64,000 nt of DNA from contig NC_080548.1 of the NCBI RefSeq assembly GCF_028640845.1, positions 7,434,314 to 7,498,313 on the forward strand, given 5' to 3'. This DNA is from Ahaetulla prasina (taxonomy: Eukaryota > Chordata > Lepidosauria > Squamata > Colubridae). Below are positions 30,711 to 40,680 of the stretch, piece by piece (the stretch's first letter is position 1; each line of letters starts with the position of its first letter). The translations under genes and the position numbers were made by a program. The notes beneath the pieces are model-generated. The model saw only the letters and a program-made list of their open reading frames with translations. It searched no databases and was not told where the DNA came from.

Positions 30711-31940
30711 TCACCCCAAATTGTAATCGGGTGCACTTGAATGCACCCTGTGAGTTACAATCGCTTGGGCTTCGCTGTGTTGTCGCTCACGGGCAGTTGT
30801 TGGTAGGCTTGGGCCAAGTCTAACTTTGCAAAGACCTGCCCTTGCCCCAAAGAGTGCAGCAAGTGTTGCACCACGGAACCGGTAAGCGCTTTTCTGTAAG
30901 GCTTTGTTTAGCGTCGCCTTGTAGTCAGCGCAAATTCTAATTGACCCATCTGGTTTTATTGGGGTGACGATTGGCGTCTCCCACTTTGCGTGATCGACTG
31001 GTACCAAAATTCCCTGATTTATGAGCTTATCTAGCTCCTTATCAATTTTTGGCTTAAGGGCAAAAGGGACTCTCCTCGCCTTTAGCCTAATGGGAGCTAC
31101 CTGGGGGTCTAAGTTGAAGGAAATAGGGGTCCCCTTGTACTTGCCCAGGCAGTCCTTGAAGACATCTTCGAACTCGTTCAAGAGAATGTCTTTCAGGTTA
31201 CAATCACTTCTGTAGATGCCAGTCACTCCCATGCCCAGTGCACGAAACCAGTCTAGTCCTAACAAACTAGGCAGAGTCCCCTCGACGATCGTGATGGGCA
31301 GGGTCTTCTTGTGAGGTCCGTACTCGACACGGACAGAGGTGGTCCCTCGAACAGGGATTCGATTCCCCTGGTAGTCGTGGACCCGTAGCCGTTGAGTTTG
31401 CAGGTGGCGCTTCGCGACTGATGGCAGTGACTTTGCCAAAGTGTCCCACGACATGATGGTGATCGCTGACCCGGTGTCCACTTCAAGTCGGCACCTTACT
31501 CCTTCTATTTTAGGTTTGGTGAAGATCTTCTTCTCCACTCGGGTTGAGGCGCGGCCTATTACTACAGTCGTTTGGTTCGAATTCGCGCCTTTCTTGTTTG
31601 AGCCAATCGCGGGTCGCCTTTCCGATCCCGCGCTCTGATTGGCCGATTTGAATTTTCGGCGGGAAGGTTGGGCCGCTCGACAGACTTGAGCTAGGTGCCC
31701 TTTCTTTCCGCACCGCCGACATGTTGCGTCCTTAAACTTGCAGCGTTGGCGCTGGTGTTGACCTCCGCAGCTTCCGCATTCGTCTCGGTCCTCTTTGTCG
31801 CGTTTCGGTTCGGCAGACCCTTCCTCATCTTCACCGCCGGATTCGGTCTGAATCTCCTCCTGGTGCACTGGAATTGGCTTTGTGCTCGCCTTTGGTGGAG
31901 AGGCTTTGCAGTGTCTCCGCCGCTTGGGTGGACATTTCAT
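30711..31940 (-). pseudogene. Gypsy nucleocapsid, protease and N-terminal RT
   Basis: A 409-codon frame. Two zinc knuckles: C55-X2-C58-X3-H62-X4-C67 and C74-X2-C77-X4-H82-X4-C87. The aspartic protease active site is DTGS at 155-158, with a downstream SLLGLDWF flap/ILG-type segment. The RT begins with IDKELDKLINQGILVPVDHA and PIKPDGSIRICADYK; after about residue 345 the frame leaves the conserved RT sequence, marking a frameshift. Gag and Pol seem to share one continuous frame here, as in some Mag-like elements, but the damage prevents certainty. Confidence 0.88.
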
Positions 31941-32421
31941 GTGCTCTGGCTTCGCCCAGAGCGCTGGCCAACGTTAGGTTGCTCTTTGCTAGCAGCCGCC
32001 ACCGAAACGGATGTCTCTGACCCTCGGATGAGTTGCTCGAGCAGCACCTCGCCCAGGTCTCGGTATCCACAGTCCTTGGACGCTTTCCTTAGGGCGGCCA
32101 TGTAGTCACCGGCGGATTCGCCTCCATCTGTCTTCGCCTCCGAATTCAAACCGCCGCACGATTTGGACGGCGTTGGCGCAAGTGGTTCTTTAGTAAAGTT
32201 TGCAGAGTTGGCCACGATACCGATTGTATCGGCGTTGGCTCTGCCAGGGCTTCCGCGATATCGATGACCTCCGACCACAGTGGCTTAAGAAATAAGCCCT
32301 TTATGGTTATCTGGAACTCCTTGCAGTTCGTTGGCTTTAGAAAGCTTTCGAAACGGGTCATATACGTTCCCCATTTCTCTCTAGCCGGGTCAAACGGTGC
32401 GGGCGGAGTGTAACTGGCCAT
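31831..32421 (-). pseudogene. Gypsy Gag capsid region, frameshifted
   Basis: Gag is spread over three minus-strand frames. The first (32421-32146) starts MASYTPPAPFDPAREKWGTY, a typical Mag-like Gag N-terminus. The second (32278-31937) carries GDYMAALRKASKDCGYRDL and LLEQLIRG. The third (32070-31831) carries LAKSNLTLASALGEARAHEM. Together they form an ordinary Gag helical region interrupted by at least two single-base shifts. No large deletion is seen. Confidence 0.87.
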
Positions 32422-32499
32422 CTCCGCTTTTCTGCCCTGTGTTTGCTGGGTTCGGGTCTATCGTGCTTCAGCTCGGTTCTGGTTCTCCTTAGCCTCGAG

Positions 32500-32517
32500 A
32501 TCCCATCCTCGTCGCCA
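32500..32517 (-). other. primer binding site, tRNA-Ser(GCU)
   Basis: The plus strand reads ATCCCATCCTCGTCGCCA, which is the 3' end of vertebrate tRNA-Ser(GCU) plus CCA; the minus strand is therefore an 18-nt perfect complement. It lies one base inside the 5' LTR. The tRNA identity is from memory of the tRNA-Ser(GCU) acceptor and T arms. Confidence 0.88.
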
Positions 32518-32518
32518 G

Positions 32519-32707
32519 TGTTAAGTTCTGGAAGTAACGAGGCTGGAGACCAGGGTAGTGACAACAGCTCTTTAATATAGGGTGAACCCAGCAACAGGCT
32601 GGGGGAAAACCTCTCCTTTTATACAGTTCTACTGGCGGCTTCGTCCAATCAGCAACGTGCTGATTTCCCGCCCAAATATTTAAAGGTACATACATGAATA
32701 CATAACA
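32519..32707 (-). repeat. 5' LTR of the Gypsy element
   Basis: Identical to 28131-28319 over all 189 bp by eye. It is followed to the right by the GAATG duplication. Confidence 0.95.
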
Positions 32708-32712
32708 GAATG

Positions 32713-33100
32713 ATTCACCATTTATTTATTTATTTGTAAAATTTATTGGCCACCCGTCTTACCTCAAGATAACTCACCATGGGCCAATTTCGCTGAAAAC
32801 CAGAAGTAAATGCTTGTTTTTGGAAAAAAAAATGTTGTAAATGTGATGCTGAGATGCCATACATTGCTGGGAATGTGGGCTGGTTGCCAGGCAACTGACA
32901 TGTCACCACATGACTGCAGTGAGGCCCTTCAGAATCAGTAAATGTTTATGGAGATTCTCAGTCACCCAGGTCATTGTTGTCCCAAAGGTGCTTTTTCAAA
33001 CCCTCTTTCAACAGAGGGAGGTGACATCATCAATCTTCAGTCTACACCAGAGTCCTTTCAATGGTTTTGAGGCCAAAAAAATTCTAAAAAACAGACCGAA
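32713..33100. other. no gene seen; repeat remnants
   Basis: Holds a (TTTA)n stretch near 32722 with a CR1-like AAATTTATTGGCCACCC, and a piece of the GTCCCAAAGGTGC repeat family near 32980. Confidence 0.45.
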
Positions 33101-33330
33101 AAAAGTCTAAAAAATGGGCCAACCCCCCCCCCTCCAAAATGGGTCAAAAAAGCCCCCCAAATGGGCTGAAAAAAGCCTCAAAAATGGGCTGAAAAAAGCT
33201 TCAAAAACGGGCTGAAAAAAGCCTCCAAAACTGGCTGAAAAAAGCCTAAAAAAGGCTGAAAAAGCTCCAAAATGGGCCAAAAGGGCCTGAAAAGGCCAAA
33301 AAGGCCTGAACGGGCATGGAGGCCAAAAAC
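33100..33330. repeat. degenerate minisatellite
   Basis: About ten imperfect copies of a 21-24 bp unit of the form AAAATGGGCTGAAAAAAGCC. The minus-strand open frame across it (FxPF, LFQPFLGFF repeats) is a by-product of the repeat. Confidence 0.8.
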
Positions 33331-33461
33331 GGTGGGTGGGCGGGGCTTTGGCAATATTCGTCTATAACACGCACAGGCATTTATTTTATATATATATATA
33401 TATATATATATGCCTGTGCGTGTTATAGACCGAATATTGCCGAAGCCCCGCCCACCCACCG
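33330..33461. repeat. near-perfect hairpin with (TA)n loop
   Basis: Left arm 33330-33380 and right arm 33410-33461 are inverted copies that differ by one substitution and one 1-bp indel. The loop is mostly (TA)n. Arms contain GGTGGGCGGGGCTT and TCTATAACACGCACAGGC. The form is that of a very recent foldback MITE or of a palindrome produced during replication. Confidence 0.9.
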
Positions 33462-33589
33462 AAGCCCCACCATATATATATATGCTTATACCTCCTAATA
33501 TTTCCTCATATGTGCGTTTATATACTATATAATCTTTTTGTGTGATGCTTATATATATTGTTGTGACAAAATAAATAAGATAAAATAAA

Positions 33590-33644
33590 ATTTTCACCCC
33601 CTTTTGGGAGACAAAAAATGTGTCTTATAGTCCAAAAAATACGG
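33590..33644. mobile_element. end of a CCGTATTTTT TIR element
   Basis: TGTCTTATAGTCCAAAAAAT and ACGG followed by TA match the right terminus of the family at 4743-5156. The opposite end was not found with certainty. Confidence 0.6.
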
Positions 33645-33849
33645 TAATTGGTTGTCCACTAAGAGTCCACATTTTGGTGGGGTGTATGTGTGAAAGCTTC
33701 CTATCTTGCTGTGATCCCATCCTGTTTACAAGTTGGGGTTTATGAACAAGGCCTATTTCAAATCTGAACATTCTGCAAGCCAAGTTAAGCTGACATTGGG
33801 TGTTTAGCCCCATCCTACATAAGTCAGTCCCACCCAGAATTGGAGATTT

Positions 33850-34225
33850 ATATAGGTGATCCTCATGTAGAGACTATACTAAGAACTCAGTTGTTAAGTG
33901 AAACAGTTATGACTGTGATTAAGATCAGCTTTCCTTTGCTTTACAGACCTGCGAAGATCATAAATGTGAAGACTGGATCACAAAGTTACTTTTTCATCAC
34001 CTTGTATCATTGGTACCTTGGTGCTCAACTGCTTTAAAACTCATCAAATTTGGTACTCAACACATTTTTACTCAAAAATTTTGTTCTCGTACTCATGGTT
34101 TGTTTGGTACCCAATTCCCAAGCTAGAACTTGTCATGACTCCCAGAACCAATTAATGATGAGTACTGAGGTACCACTGTAAATGCAAATGGTCACTAAAC
34201 CAGGCAGTTGCTAAATGAGAACTAC
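33850..34225 (+). repeat. ACAGGTAGTCCTC repeat with an inner insertion
   Basis: The left (AGGTGATCCTCATG, GTTAAGTGAAACAG) and right parts (GTCACTAAACCAGGCAG, TGAGAACTACTTGTA) belong to the family at 25346. Between them about 34008-34180 is a different element with inverted ends GGTACCTTGGTGCTC and GAGTACTGAGGTACC. Confidence 0.6.
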
Positions 34226-34499
34226 TTGTATTTATTTTCATGTTCCCGTCTCAAATAGACTGTAAAGGCTGCCAACACACTTTGCGCCTCTAGGTGGAGG
34301 CAGAGAGCAACCATTGAAGCTGTTGCTGAAAAGAAACAGGTGATGGTGATGCTCAAGGAATTGCTGTGAAACTGCTACATCAGGCAGCAGCAGCAGGAAT
34401 CCTTACTCCCTAAACAGAGGAACATCTGCTCTGCAGTCAAGAAGAACAGTTGGCTAGCAGAAGGCTACAGATGCCATCTGAGTTTCAGCAAAACTGTGG

Positions 34500-34790
34500 C
34501 GTGCGTTTGTTTTTTTTTACTTTTAAAAGCATTTTAAAATGTAAAAAAATGCTTTTAAAAGTAAAAAAAAGGCTCTGACGATTGCGTGGCTCAGCTATGA
34601 TCATCAGAGCCTTTTTTCCCCTTTTAAAAGCATTTTTTAGAAGAAGCGGCAAGCGGGGAAGTGGGCGATCAGGCATTGGGTGGATATGGGCGGGGGGGGC
34701 CAAGGATTTTTGCTACCGCTTCTCCGAACCACCCGCCGCCATCGCTACTGGATCAGCCGATCCAGTCTGAACCGGGAACATTTCACCCCT
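34500..34790. mobile_element. hAT-type element, partial, same family as 25427
   Basis: Shares CTTTTAAAAGCATTTT palindromes and GTGGCTCAGCTATGATCATC with 25427-26285, and ends ACATTTCACCCCTG near 34790. The left terminus is not recognisable. Confidence 0.65.
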
Positions 34791-34794
34791 GCCT

Positions 34795-35175
34795 TGGAGC
34801 TCTTCTACTCCTGCTCAAGCAGGAAACCTTATACCATTTCAGACAAATGGTTGTCCAATCTCTTTGTAAAAACTTCCAATGTTGGAGCATTTACAACTTC
34901 TGGAGGAAAGCCATTCCACTGATTAATTGTTCTAACTGTCAGGAAATTTCTCCTTATTTCTAGCTTGGTTCTCTCCTTGATTACTTATCATCCATTGCTT
35001 CTTGTTCTGGCCTCGGGTGCTTTGGAGAATAGGTCGACCCCCTCTTGTTTGTTGCAGTCTCTTAAATATTGGAACACTGTTATCATGTCATCCCTAATCC
35101 TTTTCATTAAACTAGACATACCCAATTTCGGCAATCATTCTTTATATGTTTTAGCCTCCAGTACCTGGATTAGCA
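34795..35175 (-). mobile_element. CR1 LINE 3' UTR, minus strand
   Basis: CTGCTCAAGCAGGAAACC, GCATTTACAACTTCTGGAGG and CCATTGCTTCTTGTTCTGGC are the complement of the classical CR1 3' end, recognisable from the bird element. Paralogue at 45510-45960. Confidence 0.82.
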
Positions 35176-35179
35176 CCAA

Positions 35180-36260
35180 AGCAGCATTTAGTTAGTATCC
35201 AAGACCAAACAAAGCTCAGGTTTTTCCAGGTATCAGTGTTGTCAGTCAATCTTGGCTGAAGAGCCCCCTAAAAGGAAGCAGAATGCTGTGCGGTCTTGGT
35301 TCTATTTTTCTGGGCATGCACAGATTTTTCTGGGGTGTTGCTTTCACACCCACCTTGCAAATTAGGAGGAGCTGAGAGACAGCTCTCACAAATCACCCTG
35401 TGAGCTCAATGCTCAAGTGGAAATTTGAACCCAGTCCTGCTTGACCTTTGAACTACAGCTCCAAATGCGTTTTAAAAGTAAGGATCCCTCAAGCAAGGCA
35501 AAGGAGAATTAAAAGCTCTTAGGTAGCATCTTGGAAAGTGGCAATTGCAACCTTTTGTGTTGTTGTCCCTCTTAATGCCATTAACATCTCTGCTCAGTGT
35601 TAGTAGTATCCCAATCTTAATCCAGTACTCAAACATTGCAACACTATTGTACTTTGTGTTTTTCAAAATGAATTATTTTGTAGACCACTTTTAAAACTGA
35701 ACCACTATTATTTTTCAGCAAATATGATGGCTAATTAATGTTTTGCAAAATGAAACACACAAATTTTATTAGAAGGGGGGGAAAAATTCTGCACAAATCT
35801 GGCAAAGGATACAGATTTGCAACTGAAGATTTAATGACATTCTGTCCAAAGCCATCCAGAAAGGTAGAAAAACATCTGGCATGGGAAAATTTGTTTTCAA
35901 GGATGGAGAAAAAAAAACACCTGATTGATAAATAGGTCCTAAGTGGATCAGAGCTCAAAGAAGAATGGAAGAACAGATTCCCAAAACAATGAGGGTGTAT
36001 ATAATTTTTTTTCTGGGTTAAGGATTATACTTTTCAATGTCTTGCTGAGTAGACTCATGTCCAAGCATAGTGCCGTTGATATCAAGTAAACAGGCCATTT
36101 ATATTCCAGTTTCAGGAATTTTGTAGAGGGTGTGCTACCCACAACTGTCCAGTTCTGTTTCAGAGGCCCTAATATCTAAAACAAGATCGAGGAATGTGGG
36201 TGACCAGGAGTTATATTTAAAATGGGTGGAGATGAATAAAGGCCCATTGGTAAAATAATG
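35180..36260. other. no gene seen
   Basis: Short frames on both strands between 35472 and 36142 overlap one another and show no motifs. Confidence 0.45.
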
Positions 36261-36264
36261 TCAT

Positions 36265-36555
36265 TTTGTAGGACCAAGGAAGTATGCTTTCCCTGTTGCA
36301 GCAGCTGCCCTCTGGAACAGCATCCCCCAAGAGACATTTGGGAGAGAGCATCCCACCCTGATGATGCTCAGAACATACTGGCTGTTCTCTCAGCCCTTGA
36401 GGCAGAGTGCTGAATGACCTCCTGATGCCAGAGACTGTTGTACAGTTTGCCTTCTGGGTGCTTATGTTGTCCTCCTCCTTACAGTGTTTTTCTTTTAATG
36501 CAACCTGCCCAGAGTCATCTGGAGTTCTAACTCTAACATGGATATAAGTAAATAA
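36265..36555 (+). mobile_element. CR1 LINE 3' fragment, old
   Basis: CTGCCCTCTGGAACAGCATC corresponds to the ALWNSI-type C-terminus of CR1 ORF2; it is followed by a decayed 3' UTR ending near AACATGGATATAAGTAAATA. Confidence 0.6.
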
Positions 36556-36677
36556 CTAGGAGGCAACTAACTTGATGAAAGTGGGGAGAGGCATTTTATT
36601 AAAGTGGATGGGATTTGGTTTTCTAGATTTGGAGGACTGACTTGGAAGGAAGGAAAGGAGTCCCTATGGATTTTACT

Positions 36678-36880
36678 CCACTGGTCGTTGCTGATTATAG
36701 GGGGTGATGCTCATTGGCTATTGAGCCTGCACTGTCCAAAGATGTTCCTATGGTCATTGGCCAGCACTGTTTCCTCCCCACTGAAGTGGTACCTATTTAT
36801 CTATTCACATTTGCACACTTTCAGGCTGCTAGATGGGCAGGAGCTAGGCAAAGATAGGTGCTCTCAAAGTGGTTATGCAT
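36678..36880 (-). mobile_element. Sauria-type SINE fragment, minus strand
   Basis: GGGGTGATGCTCATTGGCT, CCTATGGTCATTGGCC and TTTCAGGCTGCTAGATGGGC align with the better-preserved copy at 43556-43895. The tRNA head is lost. Confidence 0.7.
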
Positions 36881-36932
36881 TCCAAGTCAGTGCCCATCGA
36901 GCCACTGACTTGGAAAGTTGTTTTAATAATAA

Positions 36933-36982
36933 CTATAATAATAACAATAACAACAGCAGCAGCAATAATAATAATAATAATC
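36933..36982. repeat. (AAT)n / (AAC)n trinucleotide repeat
   Basis: Imperfect AAT, AAC and AGC triplets ending in a pure AAT run. Confidence 0.9.
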
Positions 36983-37225
36983 TTCTTTCAGTGCATGCAT
37001 AATCATTAGTAGGAAGATAAGTGGGAAGCCATGCCATCCATGTCTACAGGAAGCTCTGGGATGGTGTCCAAAAGAAGGAGATCCAGGAGCCCCAAATGGA
37101 CAACAGCTCTATGGCTCATTTTTGAAAGCACATCGCTTCTGTAATACCACATATAAACAGAAAAGCATCCCTAAGGTGCTTTGTTTTTGTTGTGCAATTC
37201 GGAGCATCCTAAATGCTTCAGATAA

Positions 37226-37560
37226 GAGCCAGTTTGGTGTGGTGGTTAAGACAGTGTTTCACAACCGTGGCACCTTGAAGATGGCTGGCTGGCTGGCTGG
37301 GGAATTCTGGGAGTTGAAGTCCACACATCTTCAGGTTGCCAAAGTGGAGAAATACTGGGCTAAGGCATCAGGCTAGAAATTTGGAGACTGTGAGTTCTAG
37401 TCCCACCTTGGACACAAAACCAGCCGCGTAACCTTGAGCCAGTCACTGTCTCTCAGCCCAAGGAAGGAGACAATAACAAACCACTTCTGAAAAACCTTTG
37501 TCAAGAATTGCAGGGAATTGTCCAGGTCATTTCTGAAAAAATGGACATCATCTAACAGAA
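37226..37560 (+). mobile_element. tRNA-derived SINE split by a MITE
   Basis: The head GAGCCAGTTTGGTGTGGTGG and, after the MITE at 37252-37357, GGCATCAGGCTAGAAATTTG, TGTGAGTTCTAGTCCCACC (box B) and GAGCCAGTCACTGTCTCTCA are one SINE. Its head is a tRNA-like pol III promoter. Confidence 0.8.
37252..37357. mobile_element. hAT-type MITE inside the SINE
   Basis: CAGTGTTTCACAACC to GGAGAAATACTG. Flanks GGTTAAGA (37244-37251) and GGCTAAGG (37358-37365) match at 6 of 8. It sits between box A and box B of the host SINE and contains a (GGCT)4 run. Confidence 0.85.
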
Positions 37561-37959
37561 GGTGGGGAGGATGCCTGACATCTCAGTCAAAAGGTTTTCC
37601 ACGTTGTTCTTCTTCTTAATGGATTGGGTGTATTTTTTCTGCTAAGAAAAATAAAAATTGAAACACAGAGGGTTTCAAGTGGAAGAGTGGCACCTTCTGG
37701 CACCTTCAGTGAAAAATACTGTGAATGAGCAGGGCAATGGCTTGATAAACATCTCTGAATTCCCAAATCCTGTTAAGTCATGGTCTGTTTAAGCTGGTGG
37801 GTGGTTGAACAAGGCACAAATAGAGGGGCTGAATTTGCACACCACCCTGAGCCCAAACTAACTTCTTTATGGCCAGTGGGATGAGTGAGGCTTCCTTTCT
37901 GACTTTCAAGCTGCTTTGGACAATCATATCGGGCAGCCCCAGGAGGATTTTCCTCTGAT

Positions 37960-38760
37960 AGGGTGATCTGCCCCCTGCAGCTAATCGCTTGCATCTCTGA
38001 CCCCAGGCACAAGCCTACCTTCCCTACGCCAAGAAGCAAAGAAAGGGGCGCTGGGTTGGCGTGCCAGGCTGAATCGGGGCCCCCCTTACCGGCCCGTCAG
38101 CTGCATTCACACAGCATCCTAAAAACGCAGCGCGAGGTGTCAACCTCGGCTTCTCATCTGGTCCGAGGGGCGGTGCAGAGCCCTTCCAGCCCAGCCGCGG
38201 GAAGGCAGCCCAGGTGCGCGTGGGCACCGGAGCTACAGCCGCCTCCGCCGCCCCCACCCCCGGCGTGGCCCAGCCCTTCTCCAGCCCGGTTTCTCTGGCC
38301 GCCGCCCCGGCTGCGGAGGCTGGGCCGCCTGCGGGAGAGGCCAGGGCCGGTCCCCACCCCGCCCGCTTAAAGCTGCCAGCCGAGCGCCTGGCAGCATCTT
38401 TCTCCGCGGCTGGCCAGGGCGCCGGGTGGGCGGATGCAGGAGGCCGCGGGGAGCAGCTCGGCGCCGCTGCCGCCGGCGGGAGGCCAGCGGCGGGAGGTGA
38501 GTCAGCGGCTCCGGCCGTTCTCGAGGAAGGCAGCCACTCGGTCCTCAGCCCGGCCGCCTCGGGGCACCAGCCTGGCCGGGAACCGGGAAGAAGCAGCTCT
38601 TGGAAGCCTTTCCTGACCCCCTTGAAGGAGCTAGAGCCCCTCTCCAGCCCGGCGCCTTCTCGGGATCCCCGAGCCCATCGTCCGCAGCGCGCGAAGGCTA
38701 GCCTGGGGTGCGATGCTACGACTTCGCCCGGGGGCTAAAACCCGGTTAAGGTTGACGGAG
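37960..38760. promoter_or_regulatory. large CpG island
   Basis: The strongest GC block in the window, densest from about 38150 to 38720, with runs such as GCCGCCCCGGCTGCGG and many CpGs, falling off sharply to AT-rich DNA on the right. CTTAAAGCTGCC at about 38367 is a weak TATA-like element upstream of the candidate start codon. Fits the promoter and first exon of a plus-strand gene whose intron fills the right part of the window. Confidence 0.7.
38434..38496 (+). CDS. candidate first coding exon, gene unknown
   Basis: An ATG at 38434 opens a frame of exactly 21 codons (MQEAAGSSSAPLPPAGGQRR, then E) that runs into GGGAG|GTGAGTCAG, a consensus splice donor with GT at 38497-38498; the intron would start in phase 0. 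The peptide is low-complexity, as many first-exon-encoded N-termini are. The Kozak context is poor (C at -3). I do not recognise the protein, and no second exon could be found in 38.5-64 kb, so the gene would have a first intron over 25 kb. The long GC frame at 38214-38738 running through the donor is probably chance. Confidence 0.45.
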
Positions 38761-40300
38761 TTTATCCTCCGTTATGCTCCGTTCTCCTGTTTCCAGCTGG
38801 CTCGTGCAATCCGTGGCTCTCGGATTTCATTCGCGCTGGGCGCTGAATTATCGGGAAGCCGCCAATCATACTTTAGCGGGTTGTGTGAATAGTGCACATC
38901 TGGTCCATTTAGGGCCCTGTCCCTTGCGCCGACCCTAAAAAAATTGCAATTATTTAGGAACCCTGGCTGAATGAAAACTGGGTGTGCGCCTTGGACAATC
39001 GCATCCCGCTCGCTCGCTCGCTCTTTTTTTTTTTTTTTTTTTTGGACTGAGTTTTTACCACTTTCGCAACAGAAAGATGCAAGTGCAATTGTAGCCTCAC
39101 ACGGAGTTAGTGGGACCGTCGTTTATTCTATTAATTGCTTAATTGCTGGTTCTGCATGAAGCGCGCTCTTCCATAAGTGAACGGCTCGCCTGAATTTGCT
39201 TGGAATTTGCTAAGATGAAATAAGGTCGATGGATCGGTTTATGCAAGATTTACCGAGCTAGTTACACATCTTTTTATTGCATTCATCTACTAAGTTGGGC
39301 TAACATTTACCTGGGTTTGATTTCGGGTGACTTAAACTGTTGAATGAACCCAGTTTGCTTGGATAGTTTATGGCTCAATATAATGTGCAAGATGGCTTCA
39401 TTCAATAACCAAGTTAAAGCTATTGTGTGAATGTTGTCTATGTTTAGCTATGCATCCTATTTTTGCTGTGCCTGGAAAATGCTTTAGTTAGCATTTTGAG
39501 GGGTGTGTGTGTCTGTGGTGACTGTTGAAGTATTGAATTGGATACAACTTAAATATAGTCCAATCCTAATTAGCTATTCTGGAGCTCTAAATCCCCTTTA
39601 TTTTCCAAGATAAGAATAATCAATCATTGTACTTAACTCAGTATTTACAACATTAAATATTGAATTGCATTTTCCTGTTTTAACAATAAATAACTTAATG
39701 TTCAGAATAAAAGGCAGTGATTTTACAGAGCTTGGTTAGGGAGGATGCTAAATTCAGTGGTGGGGTTTTAAGTTCATTGGTCAGTCTTAAATAAAGGCCT
39801 GGATTTCACCTGTTTCTTGTCCAAAACTCCAGCAATACCTTCCATTTAGTTTTCTTGTCTTGACTGTTAATAATTGTGATAGTTACATTTATGTAGCTCA
39901 TTATCTTTGCTGGGAACATGACTCTTAAGCACTGTTATGCTAATTGGTCTAAAAAGTAGTTGAAAAGTTTTTTTTTAAAAAATGCCCCAGATTTTGTAAA
40001 TTCATTGTAATCTAGTTTTACATGTATCGCTACTGTGTAACTGTGTATTTTATTTGACTTAGATGTCTGGGTAACTCAGTCTGAAAAAACCAAACAAATA
40101 TACAATAAAAAATAGAGCATTCTCCTGCTGTCATTACAAAATGCTTGTTCAGATTCTGATCAAGTTTTGAGCCTAGGTAGATATGCTTTTTTTAAGAAGA
40201 GATAAGCATAATTTAAATTAATAAAACAATGAAGATCTCTGTAGTGAAAGGGTTCAACCTGCTATTTATTGTAGCTTTTATTAAAGACTAAAGGAGAAGG
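38497..40300. other. no further exon seen; probable intron start
   Basis: CpG content falls after 38760. A (CGCT)n run and a T tract of about 20 lie near 39005-39043. The rest is AT-rich with no recognised repeat. Confidence 0.4.
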
Positions 40301-40590
40301 CTGTTTATTTATTTTAATTCCATTTTTATTATTATTTTTTATAAATAACTCAAGCTGGCAAAGATATCTAATCCTCCTTCCTCCTCTTATTTTTCCCACA
40401 ACAACCCTGTGAGGTGGGTTGGGGTGAGAGAGATGGGGTGGGACTGGCCCAAAATCCCCTAACAGCTTTCACTCTAATTCACTGTCTCCTAGTGATTGGC
40501 CCAAAGTCTCCCAGCAAGCTTTCACCCTAAGGCAGGACTGGAACTCTTGGTTTTCTGGTTTGTAGCATGGTGTTTTAATCACAAGTCCAA
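40300..40590 (-). mobile_element. tRNA-derived SINE, minus strand
   Basis: CCACAACAACCCTGTGAGG and the tRNA-like head in complement (GGTGTTTTAATCACAAGTCC) identify it. The 3' tail on the left is A/T-rich. Confidence 0.65.
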
Positions 40591-40680
40591 ACTGGCTGAA
40601 TCATGAATCCAGTAGTGCTCTCCTACCTGGCACCCTCCAGATGAGCTGGGAAACAGCTATGAATTCCCAGCTATGGGAAC

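Larger units (their letters stand above)
28131..32707 (-). mobile_element. complete Ty3/Gypsy LTR retrotransposon, Mag-like
   Basis: A 4577-bp element on the minus strand, bounded by two identical 189-bp LTRs and the 5-bp target duplication GAATG (28126-28130, 32708-32712). It has a primer site matching tRNA-Ser(GCU), Gag with two CCHC knuckles, then protease, reverse transcriptase, RNase H and integrase in Gypsy order, and a polypurine tract against the 3' LTR. The two-knuckle Gag and the serine tRNA primer fit the Mag lineage of Metaviridae. No envelope frame is seen. The coding region is broken by several frameshifts although the LTRs are identical. Confidence 0.95.

Noticed and set aside
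28131..32707. Envelope gene, that is a Gypsy-type endogenous retrovirus
   Set aside because: After the integrase tail only a short segment precedes the polypurine tract and the 3' LTR; no third frame is present.
33178..33597. 139-codon minus-strand frame
   Set aside because: It spans the minisatellite and the hairpin; its Phe/Pro and Ile/Tyr repeats come from the repeat DNA.
38214..38738. 174-codon plus-strand frame in the CpG island
   Set aside because: Ala/Pro/Gly-rich frame expected by chance in GC-rich DNA; it runs straight through a consensus splice donor and competes with another long frame on the same strand.
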